Assembly (NCBI GenBank): GCA_963658035.1
Contig: CAVKOL010000103.1
Span: 1 to 9,677 of the forward strand
Source of the DNA: Paratractidigestivibacter sp963658035
GTDB lineage: Bacteria > Actinomycetota > Coriobacteriia > Coriobacteriales > Atopobiaceae
Reading direction: 5' to 3'
Length of the DNA: 9,677 nt
Positions 1 through 7,148 of the stretch are shown here, in pieces (the stretch's first letter is position 1; every line of letters starts with the position of its first letter). A program made the translations under genes and the position numbers. The notes under the pieces were generated by a model. It saw only the letters and a list, made by a program, of their open reading frames with translations, ran no database searches and was not told where the DNA came from.

Positions 1-543
1 ATCCAGGTCTCCGCGCTCTGCGGCATCATGGCCTCCGAGCTTGGCCTTGACCCCACACAGGCAAAGCGCGCCGGTCTTCTCCACGACCTGGGCAAGGCCA
101 TTGACCATGAGGTCGAGGGCCCGCACGCCGTGATCGGCGCCGACCTGGCCCGCCGCTACGGCGAGCGCCCCGAGATCGTCCACGCCATTGAGGCCCACCA
201 TGCAGACGTCGAGCCCGACACCGTCCTGGACGTCCTGGTCCAGGCCGCAGACGCCATCTCTGCCGCCCGTCCCGGCGCCCGCCGCGAGTCTGCCGAGAAC
301 TACATCAAACGCCTTGAGAAGCTCGAGGAGATCTCCAACGCCCACGAGGGCGTCGAGCGCACCTACGCCATGCAGGCCGGTCGCGAGCTGCACGTCATGG
401 TCCAGCCCGAGAAGATTTCGGATGCCCAGGCAACCGTCCTTGCGCACGACATCGCCAAGCAGATCGAGGACGAGATGGAGTACCCCGGTCAGGTGCGCGT
501 CGTTGTTATCCGCGAGTCCCGCGCCGTCGATATCGCGAAGTAG
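1..543 (+). CDS. rny: Ribonuclease Y, C-terminal part (5' end outside window)
   Basis: The reading frame is open from base 1 and encodes about 180 residues up to TAG at 541-543. RNase Y is a membrane-anchored endoribonuclease that starts mRNA decay in many Gram-positives; the full protein is usually about 500 residues, so the N-terminal anchor, coiled coil, KH domain and start of the HD domain lie upstream. The visible part carries the HD-domain metal pair in LLHDLGKAIDHE (His-Asp codons at 82-87), then IVHAIEAHHADVEP, and ends with the family tail YPGQVRVVVIRESRAVDIAK. An ATG at 28 is internal to the HD domain and is not the start. The next gene begins 6 nt after the stop, so the two are probably co-transcribed. 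Identification rests on family motifs and is firm; the missing part cannot be judged. Confidence 0.95.
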   Translation: MQVSALCGIMASELGLDPTQAKRAGLLHDLGKAIDHEVEGPHAVIGADLARRYGERPEIVHAIEAHHADVEPDTVLDVLVQAADAISAARPGARRESAENYIKRLEKLEEISNAHEGVERTYAMQAGRELHVMVQPEKISDAQATVLAHDIAKQIEDEMEYPGQVRVVVIRESRAVDIAK

Positions 544-549
544 GCAAAG

Positions 550-1632
550 ATGGCTCAGGGTCAACAGGACCTTGCGAACTTTGTAGCCAACATGGGAGGC
601 GAGCGTGCCCTGCGCGTCGAGGAGAACCTCGGCGAGGGGTACGTTCGCCTTCGTGTTGCCGAGGCAGAGCGCAGGCAGGCAAAGCACGACATCCGTTGCG
701 CCGAGGACATCGTCATCGAGATGCTGAGAAACGCGCGCGACGCCGGCGCCAAGAACATCTATGTCGCCACGGCTCGCGAGGGCAACGTGCGCACCATCAC
801 GATGCTCGACGACGGCTCGGGTATTCCCCAGGACATGCAGGAGCGCGTCTTCGAGGCCCGCGTCACGTCCAAGCTCGAGAGCGTCCACATGGACCGCTGG
901 GGCGTCCACGGCCGCGGCATGGCGCTTTACTCTGTGAAAGAAAACGCCCTCTCGGCCCAGGTCATGACCAGCGACCTTGGTAAGGGCTCGGCCATTCGCG
1001 TCATGACCGACACGAATTCGCTCGACGAGCGAGCAGACCAGTCTAGCTGGCCCTCTACCGGCGAGGACGAGGACGGCCAGTTCACCTGCGTTCGCGGCCC
1101 GCACAACATCGTGAGGACCTGCTGCGAGTTTGGCCTCGAGGAGCGCGGCCGCTGCGAGGTCTATCTGGGCTCTCCGGCAGAAATCGCCGCGACTGCCCGC
1201 GCCCGCGCCAACCAGACCGTCGATAACTCGAGCCTGCTCTTTATCGACGACATCGCCGAGCTGCCTGTTCTTGAGCGCTTTAAGGTCGCAGCAGATGCTG
1301 CCGAGCTTCTCAAGGTCTCCAAGGCCTGCGGGCTCGAGATGTCCGAGCGAACTTCTCACCGCATCGTCTCGGGTCAGATTCGCCCGTTGAGAAGCGTCGT
1401 TGCCCGCCTTACGCACAAGGGCCAGGCCATCGCCCCCAAAGAGGTCGATCTTTCAAAGGACCACCGCGGCCTTAAGCTCTCGGACAAGGACCTCAAGGAG
1501 TTCGCGCAGGTCCTGGAGCGCGACTTCTCCTATATCACCCAGCGTTATTACGTTGATTTGGCCCAAGACCCCAAAATTCGCGTGGGGCACGGCAAGATCA
1601 CGGTAACTTTTGAACTAAATGATGCCGACTAA
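550..1632 (+). CDS. GHKL-fold ATPase of unknown function
   Basis: A 360-residue protein with a complete GHKL (gyrase/Hsp90/histidine kinase/MutL) ATP-binding fold. Visible motifs: N box EMLRNARDAGA (57-67, with Glu57, Asn61, Asp64), G1 box DDGSGIP (87-93), a TSK tripeptide (106-108), a glycine-rich lid GVHGRGMALYS (118-128) and GKGS (144-147). The DAGA ending of the N box and the TSK recall MutL or topoisomerase VI B more than sensor kinases. I see no membrane segment, no H-box for phosphotransfer and no MutL-type endonuclease motif; residues from about 165 on are unrecognised, mostly helical-looking and rich in charge. ATG follows AGG (542-544) by 5 nt. It lies 6 nt after rny and 98 nt before spoVS, the place of ymdB in B. 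subtilis. A role in RNA or DNA metabolism is a guess from context; automatic annotation as a histidine kinase would be misleading. Confidence 0.85.
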   Translation: MAQGQQDLANFVANMGGERALRVEENLGEGYVRLRVAEAERRQAKHDIRCAEDIVIEMLRNARDAGAKNIYVATAREGNVRTITMLDDGSGIPQDMQERVFEARVTSKLESVHMDRWGVHGRGMALYSVKENALSAQVMTSDLGKGSAIRVMTDTNSLDERADQSSWPSTGEDEDGQFTCVRGPHNIVRTCCEFGLEERGRCEVYLGSPAEIAATARARANQTVDNSSLLFIDDIAELPVLERFKVAADAAELLKVSKACGLEMSERTSHRIVSGQIRPLRSVVARLTHKGQAIAPKEVDLSKDHRGLKLSDKDLKEFAQVLERDFSYITQRYYVDLAQDPKIRVGHGKITVTFELNDAD

Positions 1633-1665
1633 CACCTTTGGCTTTTATTTAACTGCCATTATCCG

Positions 1666-1671
1666 TACAAT
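1666..1671 (+). promoter_or_regulatory. Possible -10 element for spoVS-miaB-miaA-hflX
   Basis: The 98-nt gap between the GHKL gene and spoVS holds TACAAT, a 5/6 match to the sigma-A -10 box. The hexamer 17 nt upstream (TTTTAT, 1643-1648) is a poor -35 and TTGGCT (1638-1643) is 22 nt away, too far. No hairpin with a U-tract is seen in this gap, so read-through from rny is also possible. Confidence 0.25.
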
Positions 1672-1730
1672 CTTTCGAGTACCTAAAACGCAGGATTCAC
1701 ACGTCTTAACTGCACCACACAGGAGTCTCA

Positions 1731-2039
1731 ATGGACTTTCTCAAAGTTTCTAGCAAGTCTTCGCCCGCATCGGTCGCCGGCGCCATCGCCGGCATGGTGA
1801 AGGACGCCACGCCCGTCAACATCCAGTGCGTGGGCGCCGGGGCCGTCAACCAAGCCATCAAGGCCATCGCCATCGCCCGCGGCTTCCTTATTCCCACCGG
1901 CGTCGACATCTCCTGTGCGCCCACGTTTTCTGATATCTCGATCGGCGGCGAGAACCGCACCGCCATCCGTATCGCCATCTATGTCCACCGCATTTCTGCA
2001 CAAACCGCAAATGCCCAGGTAGAATCTCTGGTTTCTTAA
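1731..2039 (+). CDS. spoVS: Stage V sporulation protein S family (SpoVS)
   Basis: A 102-residue small protein of the SpoVS family, whose fold resembles the Alba nucleic-acid-binding proteins. Near the N-terminus it has KVSSKSSPASVAGAIAG, then GAGAVNQAIKAIAIARGFL, then a C-terminal strand region around GGENRTAIRIAIYV, which covers the whole usual family length of about 86 residues. About 15 extra residues (HRISAQTANAQVESLVS) follow, without a recognised motif. The start is set by AGGAG at 1721-1725, 5 nt before ATG. In B. subtilis the gene affects spore coat assembly and cell separation, but homologues are common in bacteria that do not sporulate, where the role is unknown. No other sporulation gene is in the window. 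miaB follows after a single base, matching the rny...spoVS...miaB order known from Firmicutes. Confidence 0.93.
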   Translation: MDFLKVSSKSSPASVAGAIAGMVKDATPVNIQCVGAGAVNQAIKAIAIARGFLIPTGVDISCAPTFSDISIGGENRTAIRIAIYVHRISAQTANAQVESLVS

Positions 2040-2040
2040 T

Positions 2041-3408
2041 ATGAGCAACATTTCCACCCTTGTTGGCAAGACCTTCTTCGTCCGTACCTTTGGCTGCCAG
2101 ATGAACCTGCACGACTCGGAGCGCGTGAGCGGCCTTCTCGAGTCCTGCGGCTGCATCAACGTTGCCGAGCCCGAGGAAGCCGATATCGTCATCTTCATGA
2201 CCTGCTGCGTGCGCGAGAACGCCGATCAGCGCCTCTACGGCCAGGCATCCGCCATGGTGAGCGCCCCTAAGCCTCCCTGCGGCAAGCGCATCGTGGCCAT
2301 CGGCGGCTGCATCGCTCAGCGTGACGGCGAGAAGATCAAGAAGCAGATTCCCGTCACCGACGTCGTCTTTGGCACGAGCGCCCTGGCGTCTTTGCCCGAG
2401 CTTCTCGCCGACGCCTTTGGCGACGACGAGAAGGCCATCGAGGTCGACACCATCGAGGAAGGCCGCGGTTTCTCCACCGAGCTTCCCAGCCACCGCGCCC
2501 AGAGCTTCCACGCCTGGGTGCCCATCATGACCGGCTGCAACAACTTCTGCACCTACTGCATCGTGCCGTACGTGCGCGGCCGCGAGAAGAGCCGCACCGT
2601 CGAGGCGATCGTGGGGGAGTGCGAGAAGCTTGTGGCCGACGGCGTGAGGGAAATCACCCTTTTGGGCCAAAACGTCAACTCGTACGGCCGCAACATCTAC
2701 GGCGAGCCGCGCTTTGCCCAGCTCTTGCGCGAGGTGGGCAAGACCGGCATCGAGCGCGTGCGCTTCACGTCCTCTAACCCGCACGACTTGGTGGACGAGA
2801 CGATTGAGGCCATGGCCCAGACGCCTTGCGTCATGCCGCAGCTGCACCTGGCTGTGCAAAGCGGCTCTTCTCGCGTGCTCAAGGCGATGAACCGCAAGTA
2901 CACGCGCGAGCAGTACCTGGAGCTTTGCGAGCGCCTTCGCTCGGCCATGCCCGATATCGCGCTTTCGACCGACATCATCGTCGGATTCCCCGGCGAGACC
3001 GAGGAAGACTTCGAGCAGACGCTCTCGCTCGTCGAGGAGGCGCGCTTCGCCTCTGCCTATACCTTCATTTATTCGCCGCGCCCCGGCACCCCGGCGGCAA
3101 AAATCGTCGACGACACGCCGCACGAGGTCATCCAAGAGCGCTTCGACCGCCTGGCCGACCTTGTGGCTAAGCAGTCCCGTGCAGCCAACGAGCTCGAGGT
3201 CGGCAAGGTCGAGCGCGTCTTGGTCGAGGGCACCTCAAAGCGCGACGACTCCATTATGGTCGGCCACTCCGAGAAGAACCGAACGGTTCACTTCTCCTGC
3301 CCCGAGGGAACCGCGCCTTTAGACCTTGTTGGCAAGATCGCCGACATCAAGGTCGACGAGGCCATGACCTGGTATCTCAAGGGCACACTCGAGGGACAGC
3401 CCAGGTAA
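2041..3408 (+). CDS. miaB: tRNA (i6A37) methylthiotransferase MiaB
   Basis: A 455-residue radical-SAM enzyme that converts i6A37 to ms2i6A37 in tRNAs reading UNN codons. The N-terminal UPF0004 domain supplies three cysteines for the auxiliary 4Fe-4S cluster: Cys19 (FGCQMN), Cys55 (MTCCVREN; most homologues read NTC here) and Cys90 (GGCIAQ). The radical-SAM cluster motif CNNFCTYC gives Cys166, Cys170 and Cys173, followed by VPYVRGREKSR. The tail from about 380 fits a TRAM RNA-binding domain (EVGKVERVLVEGTSKRDD onward). Length is normal for the family. ATG lies one base after the spoVS stop, with no good Shine-Dalgarno at usual distance, so translation is probably coupled to spoVS. The stop overlaps the miaA start. 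Confidence 0.97.
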   Translation: MSNISTLVGKTFFVRTFGCQMNLHDSERVSGLLESCGCINVAEPEEADIVIFMTCCVRENADQRLYGQASAMVSAPKPPCGKRIVAIGGCIAQRDGEKIKKQIPVTDVVFGTSALASLPELLADAFGDDEKAIEVDTIEEGRGFSTELPSHRAQSFHAWVPIMTGCNNFCTYCIVPYVRGREKSRTVEAIVGECEKLVADGVREITLLGQNVNSYGRNIYGEPRFAQLLREVGKTGIERVRFTSSNPHDLVDETIEAMAQTPCVMPQLHLAVQSGSSRVLKAMNRKYTREQYLELCERLRSAMPDIALSTDIIVGFPGETEEDFEQTLSLVEEARFASAYTFIYSPRPGTPAAKIVDDTPHEVIQERFDRLADLVAKQSRAANELEVGKVERVLVEGTSKRDDSIMVGHSEKNRTVHFSCPEGTAPLDLVGKIADIKVDEAMTWYLKGTLEGQPR

Positions 3409-4331
3409 TGGTCGAGGGTAGCGTCGTCTCTATTGTGGGGCCCACTGCGTCGGGCAAAAGCGCGCTCGCCGAGGTTTTGGCGAGTGAGCTTGGCACGTCC
3501 GTGGTGTCGATGGATTCCATGCAGGTATATACCGGTATGGACATTGGCACGGCCAAGACGCCCGTCAACGAGCGCAAGGCCCCGCTTCTTATGGTCGACG
3601 TTGCGCCGGTGAGCAAGGACTACTCGGTCCAGCTGTTCCAGACCGATGCCCGTCGATGCATCGACGGCCTTCTCGCCCAGGGAAGACCTGCCATTCTTTG
3701 CGGGGGCACTGGTTTTTACCTTAACGCCGTCATCAACGACATGGATTTTGTCCATGGCGAGAAGGGCAGCTCAAGGCGCAAGGGCTACGAGAAGATGCTT
3801 GAAGAGCAAGGGAGCGAGGCTCTCTACCAGCTCTTGGTTTCCCGTGACGAGAAGAGCGCGGCGCTTATTCACCCTAACAACTCGCGTCGCGTCATCAGGG
3901 CCCTTGAGATGCTTGACGAGGGCGACCATTACAGCGAGCAAAACGCCGAGCTCCATAACAAGCAGCCGTACTACGATGCCAAGATCTGGGGTCTTACCAT
4001 GGACCGGGCGCGCCTTTACGAGCGCATAAACCAGCGGGTCGACCAGATGGTCGCCGCGGGGCTGGTGGATGAGGTGAAAGGCCTTGTGGGCCAAGGCCTT
4101 ACGCGCGAAAGCACTGCAGGTCAGGCCATTGGTTACAAGGAAATCCTTGACGTTTTCGAGGGCGAGTCCTCGCTTGAGGACGCGATTGAGGCTATTAAGC
4201 AGCGCTCTCGTCGCTATGCTAAGCGGCAGCTTTCTTGGTTTAGGCACGACAAGAGGGTCCAGTGGATCGACCTTGACGTGACGTCGCAGGATGAGGCTGC
4301 AAGGCAAATCCTGGCCTCGTTGGCTCATTAA
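3408..4331 (+). CDS. miaA: tRNA dimethylallyltransferase MiaA
   Basis: A 307-residue prenyltransferase that adds dimethylallyl to N6 of A37 in tRNA, producing the substrate of MiaB encoded just upstream. Motifs: P-loop GPTASGKS (11-18), DSMQVYTGMDIGTAK starting at the catalytic Asp36, CGGTGFYLN with Thr101, HPNNSRRVIRALE, the TAGQAIGYKE segment, and the C-terminal RRYAKRQLSWFRHD typical of the family. Length is normal. ATG (3408-3410) overlaps the last base of the miaB stop (TAATG); GAGGG at 3391-3395 lies 12 nt upstream, so coupled re-initiation is likely. hflX follows 17 nt downstream; the miaA-hflX neighbourhood is also known from E. coli, where hfq sits between them, but hfq is absent here. 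Confidence 0.97.
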   Translation: MVEGSVVSIVGPTASGKSALAEVLASELGTSVVSMDSMQVYTGMDIGTAKTPVNERKAPLLMVDVAPVSKDYSVQLFQTDARRCIDGLLAQGRPAILCGGTGFYLNAVINDMDFVHGEKGSSRRKGYEKMLEEQGSEALYQLLVSRDEKSAALIHPNNSRRVIRALEMLDEGDHYSEQNAELHNKQPYYDAKIWGLTMDRARLYERINQRVDQMVAAGLVDEVKGLVGQGLTRESTAGQAIGYKEILDVFEGESSLEDAIEAIKQRSRRYAKRQLSWFRHDKRVQWIDLDVTSQDEAARQILASLAH

Positions 4332-4348
4332 GGCTCGAGGGTATACTC

Positions 4349-5647
4349 ATGGCTTCATCAAGGTTTAAACCGTTTTCCACGGCCCCAGTACCCGAGAAGG
4401 CAATTCTCGTTGGTGTTGACCTGGGCTCTTCTCGCTGGTCCTGCGACGATTCCTTAGCCGAACTCGAGCGCTTGGCTCAAACCGACGGCGCCGAGGTCGT
4501 CTGTGTCGTAAAACAGCGCCTGGANNNNNNNNNNNNNNNNNNNNNNNNNNNNNNNNNNNNNNNNNNNNNNNNNNNNNNNNNNNNNNNNNNNNNNNNNNNN
4601 NNNNNNNNNNNNNNNNNNNNNNNNNNNNNNNNNNNNNNNNNNNNNNNNNNNNNNNNNNNNNNNNNNNNNNNNNNNNNNNNNNNNNNNNNNNNNNNNNNNN
4701 NNNNNNNNNNNNNNNNNNNNNNNNNNNNNNNNNNNNNNNNNNNNNNNNNNNNNNNNNNNNNNNNNNNNNNNNNNNNNNNNNNNNNNNNNNNNNNNNNNNN
4801 NNNNNNNNNNNNNNNNNNNNNNNNNNNNNNNNNNNNNNNNNNNNNNNNNNNNNNNNNNNNNNNNNNNNNNNNNNNNNNNNNNNNNNNNNNNNNNNNNNNN
4901 NNNNNNNNNNNNNNNNNNNNNNNNNNNNNNNNNNNNNNNNNNNNNNNNNNNNNNNNNNNNNNNNNNNNNNNNNNNNNNNNNNNNNNNNNNNNNNNNNNNN
5001 NNNNNNNNNNNNNNNNNNNNNNNNNNNNNNNNNNNNNNNNNNNNNNNNNNNNNNNNNNNNNNNNNNNNNNNNTGTTTGCGACTCTTGACCCTACTACCAG
5101 GTCTTTAATGCTCGAAGAAGGTCGAAAGATCACGGTGACCGACACCGTTGGTTTTATCCAGAAGCTCCCCACCACCCTTGTTGAGTCCTTTAAATCCACC
5201 CTTGCCGAGGCGCGTGCCGCGGACCTTCTGCTACTTGTGGCCGATGTGAGCGATGCCCACTTTGCCGACCAGATTCACGAGGTCAAAGAGATCCTTAAGG
5301 AAATCGAGGCCGATAAGATCAAGTGCGTCACGGTGCTTAACAAGTGCGACTTGCTGGATGAGCAAGAGCTCGCATCGCTGCGAGCAGCCTATCCCCAGGC
5401 TGTATTCGTCTCTGCCCTAGAAGACACCGGCATGCGAGGCCTTCTCTATCGCATTGCCCAAGAGGCTTCCCAGGGCGAGAAGATCATAACGGCCCTGATT
5501 CCCTACGAGAAGGGCCTTCTCCTCAAGATGGCGCATGAGCGCTGCCAGGTTGTGAGGGAGCAGTACCAAGACGGCGGTCTGTTGATCACCGTCAAGGCAT
5601 CTGAGCGCATGAGAGCCACCTTGAAGCCTTATGAGGTGGAGGTTTAA
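4349..5647 (+). CDS. hflX: GTPase HflX (interrupted by a sequencing gap)
   Basis: HflX is a ribosome-binding GTPase that helps split stalled or stressed 70S ribosomes. GAGGG (4337-4341) lies 7 nt before ATG. The first 58 residues, with AILVGVDLGS and later GAEVVCVVKQRL, match the start of the HflX N-terminal domain. Bases 4525-5072 are N and hide most of that domain, the coiled linker and the P-loop (G1). After the gap the GTPase resumes with FATLDPTTR (G2 region), DTVGFI (G3, near residue 265), LNKCD (G4, Asn331) and VSALEDTG (G5), then a short C-terminal domain. The two flanks are in the same frame and the total of 432 residues is normal for HflX, so the gene is probably intact. Last gene of the rightward cluster. 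Confidence 0.93.
   Translation: MASSRFKPFSTAPVPEKAILVGVDLGSSRWSCDDSLAELERLAQTDGAEVVCVVKQRLXXXXXXXXXXXXXXXXXXXXXXXXXXXXXXXXXXXXXXXXXXXXXXXXXXXXXXXXXXXXXXXXXXXXXXXXXXXXXXXXXXXXXXXXXXXXXXXXXXXXXXXXXXXXXXXXXXXXXXXXXXXXXXXXXXXXXXXXXXXXXXXXXXXXXXXXXXXXXXXXXXXXXXXXXXXXXXXXXXXXXXXXFATLDPTTRSLMLEEGRKITVTDTVGFIQKLPTTLVESFKSTLAEARAADLLLLVADVSDAHFADQIHEVKEILKEIEADKIKCVTVLNKCDLLDEQELASLRAAYPQAVFVSALEDTGMRGLLYRIAQEASQGEKIITALIPYEKGLLLKMAHERCQVVREQYQDGGLLITVKASERMRATLKPYEVEV
4525..5072. other. Assembly gap (548 N)
   Basis: All bases are N. It falls entirely inside hflX. The length keeps the flanks in frame and gives a normal-sized HflX, so 548 is probably a true or well-estimated length rather than an arbitrary spacer. 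No further feature can be assessed here. Confidence 0.99.
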
Positions 5648-6414
5648 GCCGCGGCCAGTAAGTTGGCCAGCACCAACAGAACTGGCTGATGGATTACGTA
5701 TACAAGCAGGGCATGCTTTCCAAAGAAGTCGAGCACGGGAATCTTTAGGTCCCTAAACCAGGCGGGGCAGCCCTTCTTTTTGATCGCAAACCCAATGATG
5801 GTGCCAACCAAATACAAAAGCGAATAGGGGAGAGGCGGGTAATAGTCCCCCGAGGCAAAGGTAGGGCCAGGCAATCCGAGCCATGACAAAGCCCCTGTTG
5901 AATACAGGGTGTTTGGCACGCAAACCGTGAACCCGCCGATTCCTGCTGTTCTTGTCTGCAAATGGAGCGTTGCCAAGAAGCAGACGAATATAATCACGGC
6001 CGCAACCGGACCTCGAGGTTTAAGCCCCAACTTGTCGAGCAACGCATACAGCAGCGTCGAGAAACCCATGCAATAGATGATTCCAAAAGAGATGGGCGTA
6101 TCGACTTTGGCCAGGTAGGTGACAAGGAAAATCCCCAGGGCCACGGCCGAGTACTGCAGCCCTCGCTTGAGGTTGTTTCTCGAATAGGCGCACATGCACC
6201 CAGCAATGAGCAAGAATAGCCAGGAAATCGAGGCTCTCCAGATATCCTCAAACGGCGGCTTGAACCATGAGAGGGATACGCCGGAGAGCTCGGTTAGGTC
6301 ATAGCAAAAGTGGAACAGCACCATCGAGATGACGGAGAAGCCCCTTAGCGTGTCAAAGCCGCTAATCCTTGCGCTCTTGGCCTTGTCTTGTGCAGATGTC
6401 GCCTGTTGCTCCAT
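5644..6414 (-). CDS. Heparan-alpha-glucosaminide N-acetyltransferase-type (DUF1624) membrane protein
   Basis: A 256-residue integral membrane protein. After a short charged N-terminus (about 18 residues) comes GFDTLRGFSVISMVLFHF, the pattern (R/F-D-x-x-R-G and a FH pair, His35) typical of the HGSNAT catalytic/DUF1624 family of transmembrane acyltransferases. About seven hydrophobic segments can be seen (roughly 26-45, 62-79, 88-105, 107-126, 135-152, 195-213, 228-252). Bacterial members have no established substrate; acetylation of a cell-wall or surface sugar is the usual suggestion. AAGGGG (6430-6425 on this strand) lies 10 nt before the ATG. It starts 14 nt after lexA on the same strand and is probably co-transcribed with it. 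Its TAA shares the TTAA at 5644-5647 with the hflX TAA. Family call is fairly sure; function is not. Confidence 0.82.
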   Translation of the reverse strand: MEQQATSAQDKAKSARISGFDTLRGFSVISMVLFHFCYDLTELSGVSLSWFKPPFEDIWRASISWLFLLIAGCMCAYSRNNLKRGLQYSAVALGIFLVTYLAKVDTPISFGIIYCMGFSTLLYALLDKLGLKPRGPVAAVIIFVCFLATLHLQTRTAGIGGFTVCVPNTLYSTGALSWLGLPGPTFASGDYYPPLPYSLLYLVGTIIGFAIKKKGCPAWFRDLKIPVLDFFGKHALLVYVIHQPVLLVLANLLAAA

Positions 6415-6428
6415 GCGTGGCTGGCCCC

Positions 6429-7082
6429 TTAGGACATAGACCTTATGAGGGCCGTTACCTTGCCCAAGATAACGGGGTTATCCGCGTAGATGGGGCCCAT
6501 GGTGTCGTTCTCGGGCTGAAGGCGAATACGGTCCTTCTCTCTATAGAACGTCTTGACGGTGGCTGAGTCGTCGATAAGGGCAACGACGATCTCTCCGTCG
6601 TGGGCATCGGACTGCTCTTTAACCACAATGTAGTCGCCGTCAAAGATGCCGGCGTTGATCATGGACTCGCCGCGCACCCGCAGGATAAACGAGCTGGCGT
6701 CGCCCACGATGCTCGTGGGCAGCGTGAGGGACTCCTCGACGTTTTGCTCAGCAAGGATTGGCATGCCTGCGGCAACGCGTCCCACCAGGGGCAGCGTGAT
6801 GACGTTGTCGTTGAGGCTCTGCGTCACGGATGCGGTGGGAACAGAAGACTCGTCCTCGCTCTTCTTGCTCATGACCTCGATGGTCCTGGGCTTCTTGGAG
6901 TCCCTCTTGATAAGGCCAAGCTCTTCTAAGGACTTGAGGTGCATGTGAACCGTGGAAGGGGAGGCCAGGCCAACGGCGGTGCCGATTTCCCGTACCGAAG
7001 GGGGATAGCCGTGCTCTGCGGAATATGAGCAGATGTAATCGTAGATCGCCGATTGCCTCTTGCCGAGTTTGTTCTTGCCCAT
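6429..7082 (-). CDS. lexA: LexA repressor (SOS regulator)
   Basis: A 217-residue LexA. N-terminal winged helix-turn-helix: PPSVREIGTAVGLASPSTVH (27-46). C-terminal S24 peptidase: self-cleavage bond Ala105-Gly106 in GRVAAGMP, nucleophile Ser140 in RGESM, general base Lys177 in ATVKTFY. LexA represses DNA-damage genes and cuts itself when stimulated by RecA filaments. I chose the ATG at 7082 because GGAGG (7091-7087 on this strand) lies 4 nt upstream and the protein then begins MGKNKLGKRQ, close to homologues; an in-frame ATG 12 codons earlier (7118) has no such site. The leader holds two LexA-box-like sites (7128-7139 and 7156-7167), consistent with autoregulation. Divergent to the LysM gene; the acyltransferase gene follows after 14 nt. 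Confidence 0.97.
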   Translation of the reverse strand: MGKNKLGKRQSAIYDYICSYSAEHGYPPSVREIGTAVGLASPSTVHMHLKSLEELGLIKRDSKKPRTIEVMSKKSEDESSVPTASVTQSLNDNVITLPLVGRVAAGMPILAEQNVEESLTLPTSIVGDASSFILRVRGESMINAGIFDGDYIVVKEQSDAHDGEIVVALIDDSATVKTFYREKDRIRLQPENDTMGPIYADNPVILGKVTALIRSMS

Positions 7083-7127
7083 TGCTCCTCCAATTGCGAC
7101 TGATGCCCGACCATCCAAAAGAAAATA

Positions 7128-7139
7128 GAACTAATGTCC
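7128..7139. promoter_or_regulatory. Candidate LexA box in the lexA leader
   Basis: GAAC-TAAT-GTCC differs by one base from the Gram-positive LexA core GAAC-N4-GTTC known from Bacillus and mycobacteria. It lies 45 nt upstream of the lexA start codon. That this species uses the same core is an assumption. Confidence 0.4.
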
Positions 7140-7148
7140 GTATTTCTA

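Noticed and set aside
550..1632. Calling the GHKL protein MutL or a sensor histidine kinase
   Set aside because: No H-box, sensor or membrane segment for a kinase, and the C-terminal half lacks MutL dimerisation or endonuclease motifs.
1888..3135. Long open frame (415 codons) on the - strand opposite miaB
   Set aside because: It lies antisense to a clear MiaB, has low-complexity Ala/Gly/His/Leu/Val/Arg/Asp composition typical of the shadow of a GC-rich gene, and shows no motif.
4477..5199. Open frame on the - strand across the N gap
   Set aside because: Most of it is N; the rest is antisense to HflX.
7083..7118. Earlier lexA start at 7118
   Set aside because: No ribosome site there, whereas GGAGG lies 4 nt before the ATG at 7082, and the extra 12 residues do not resemble a LexA start.
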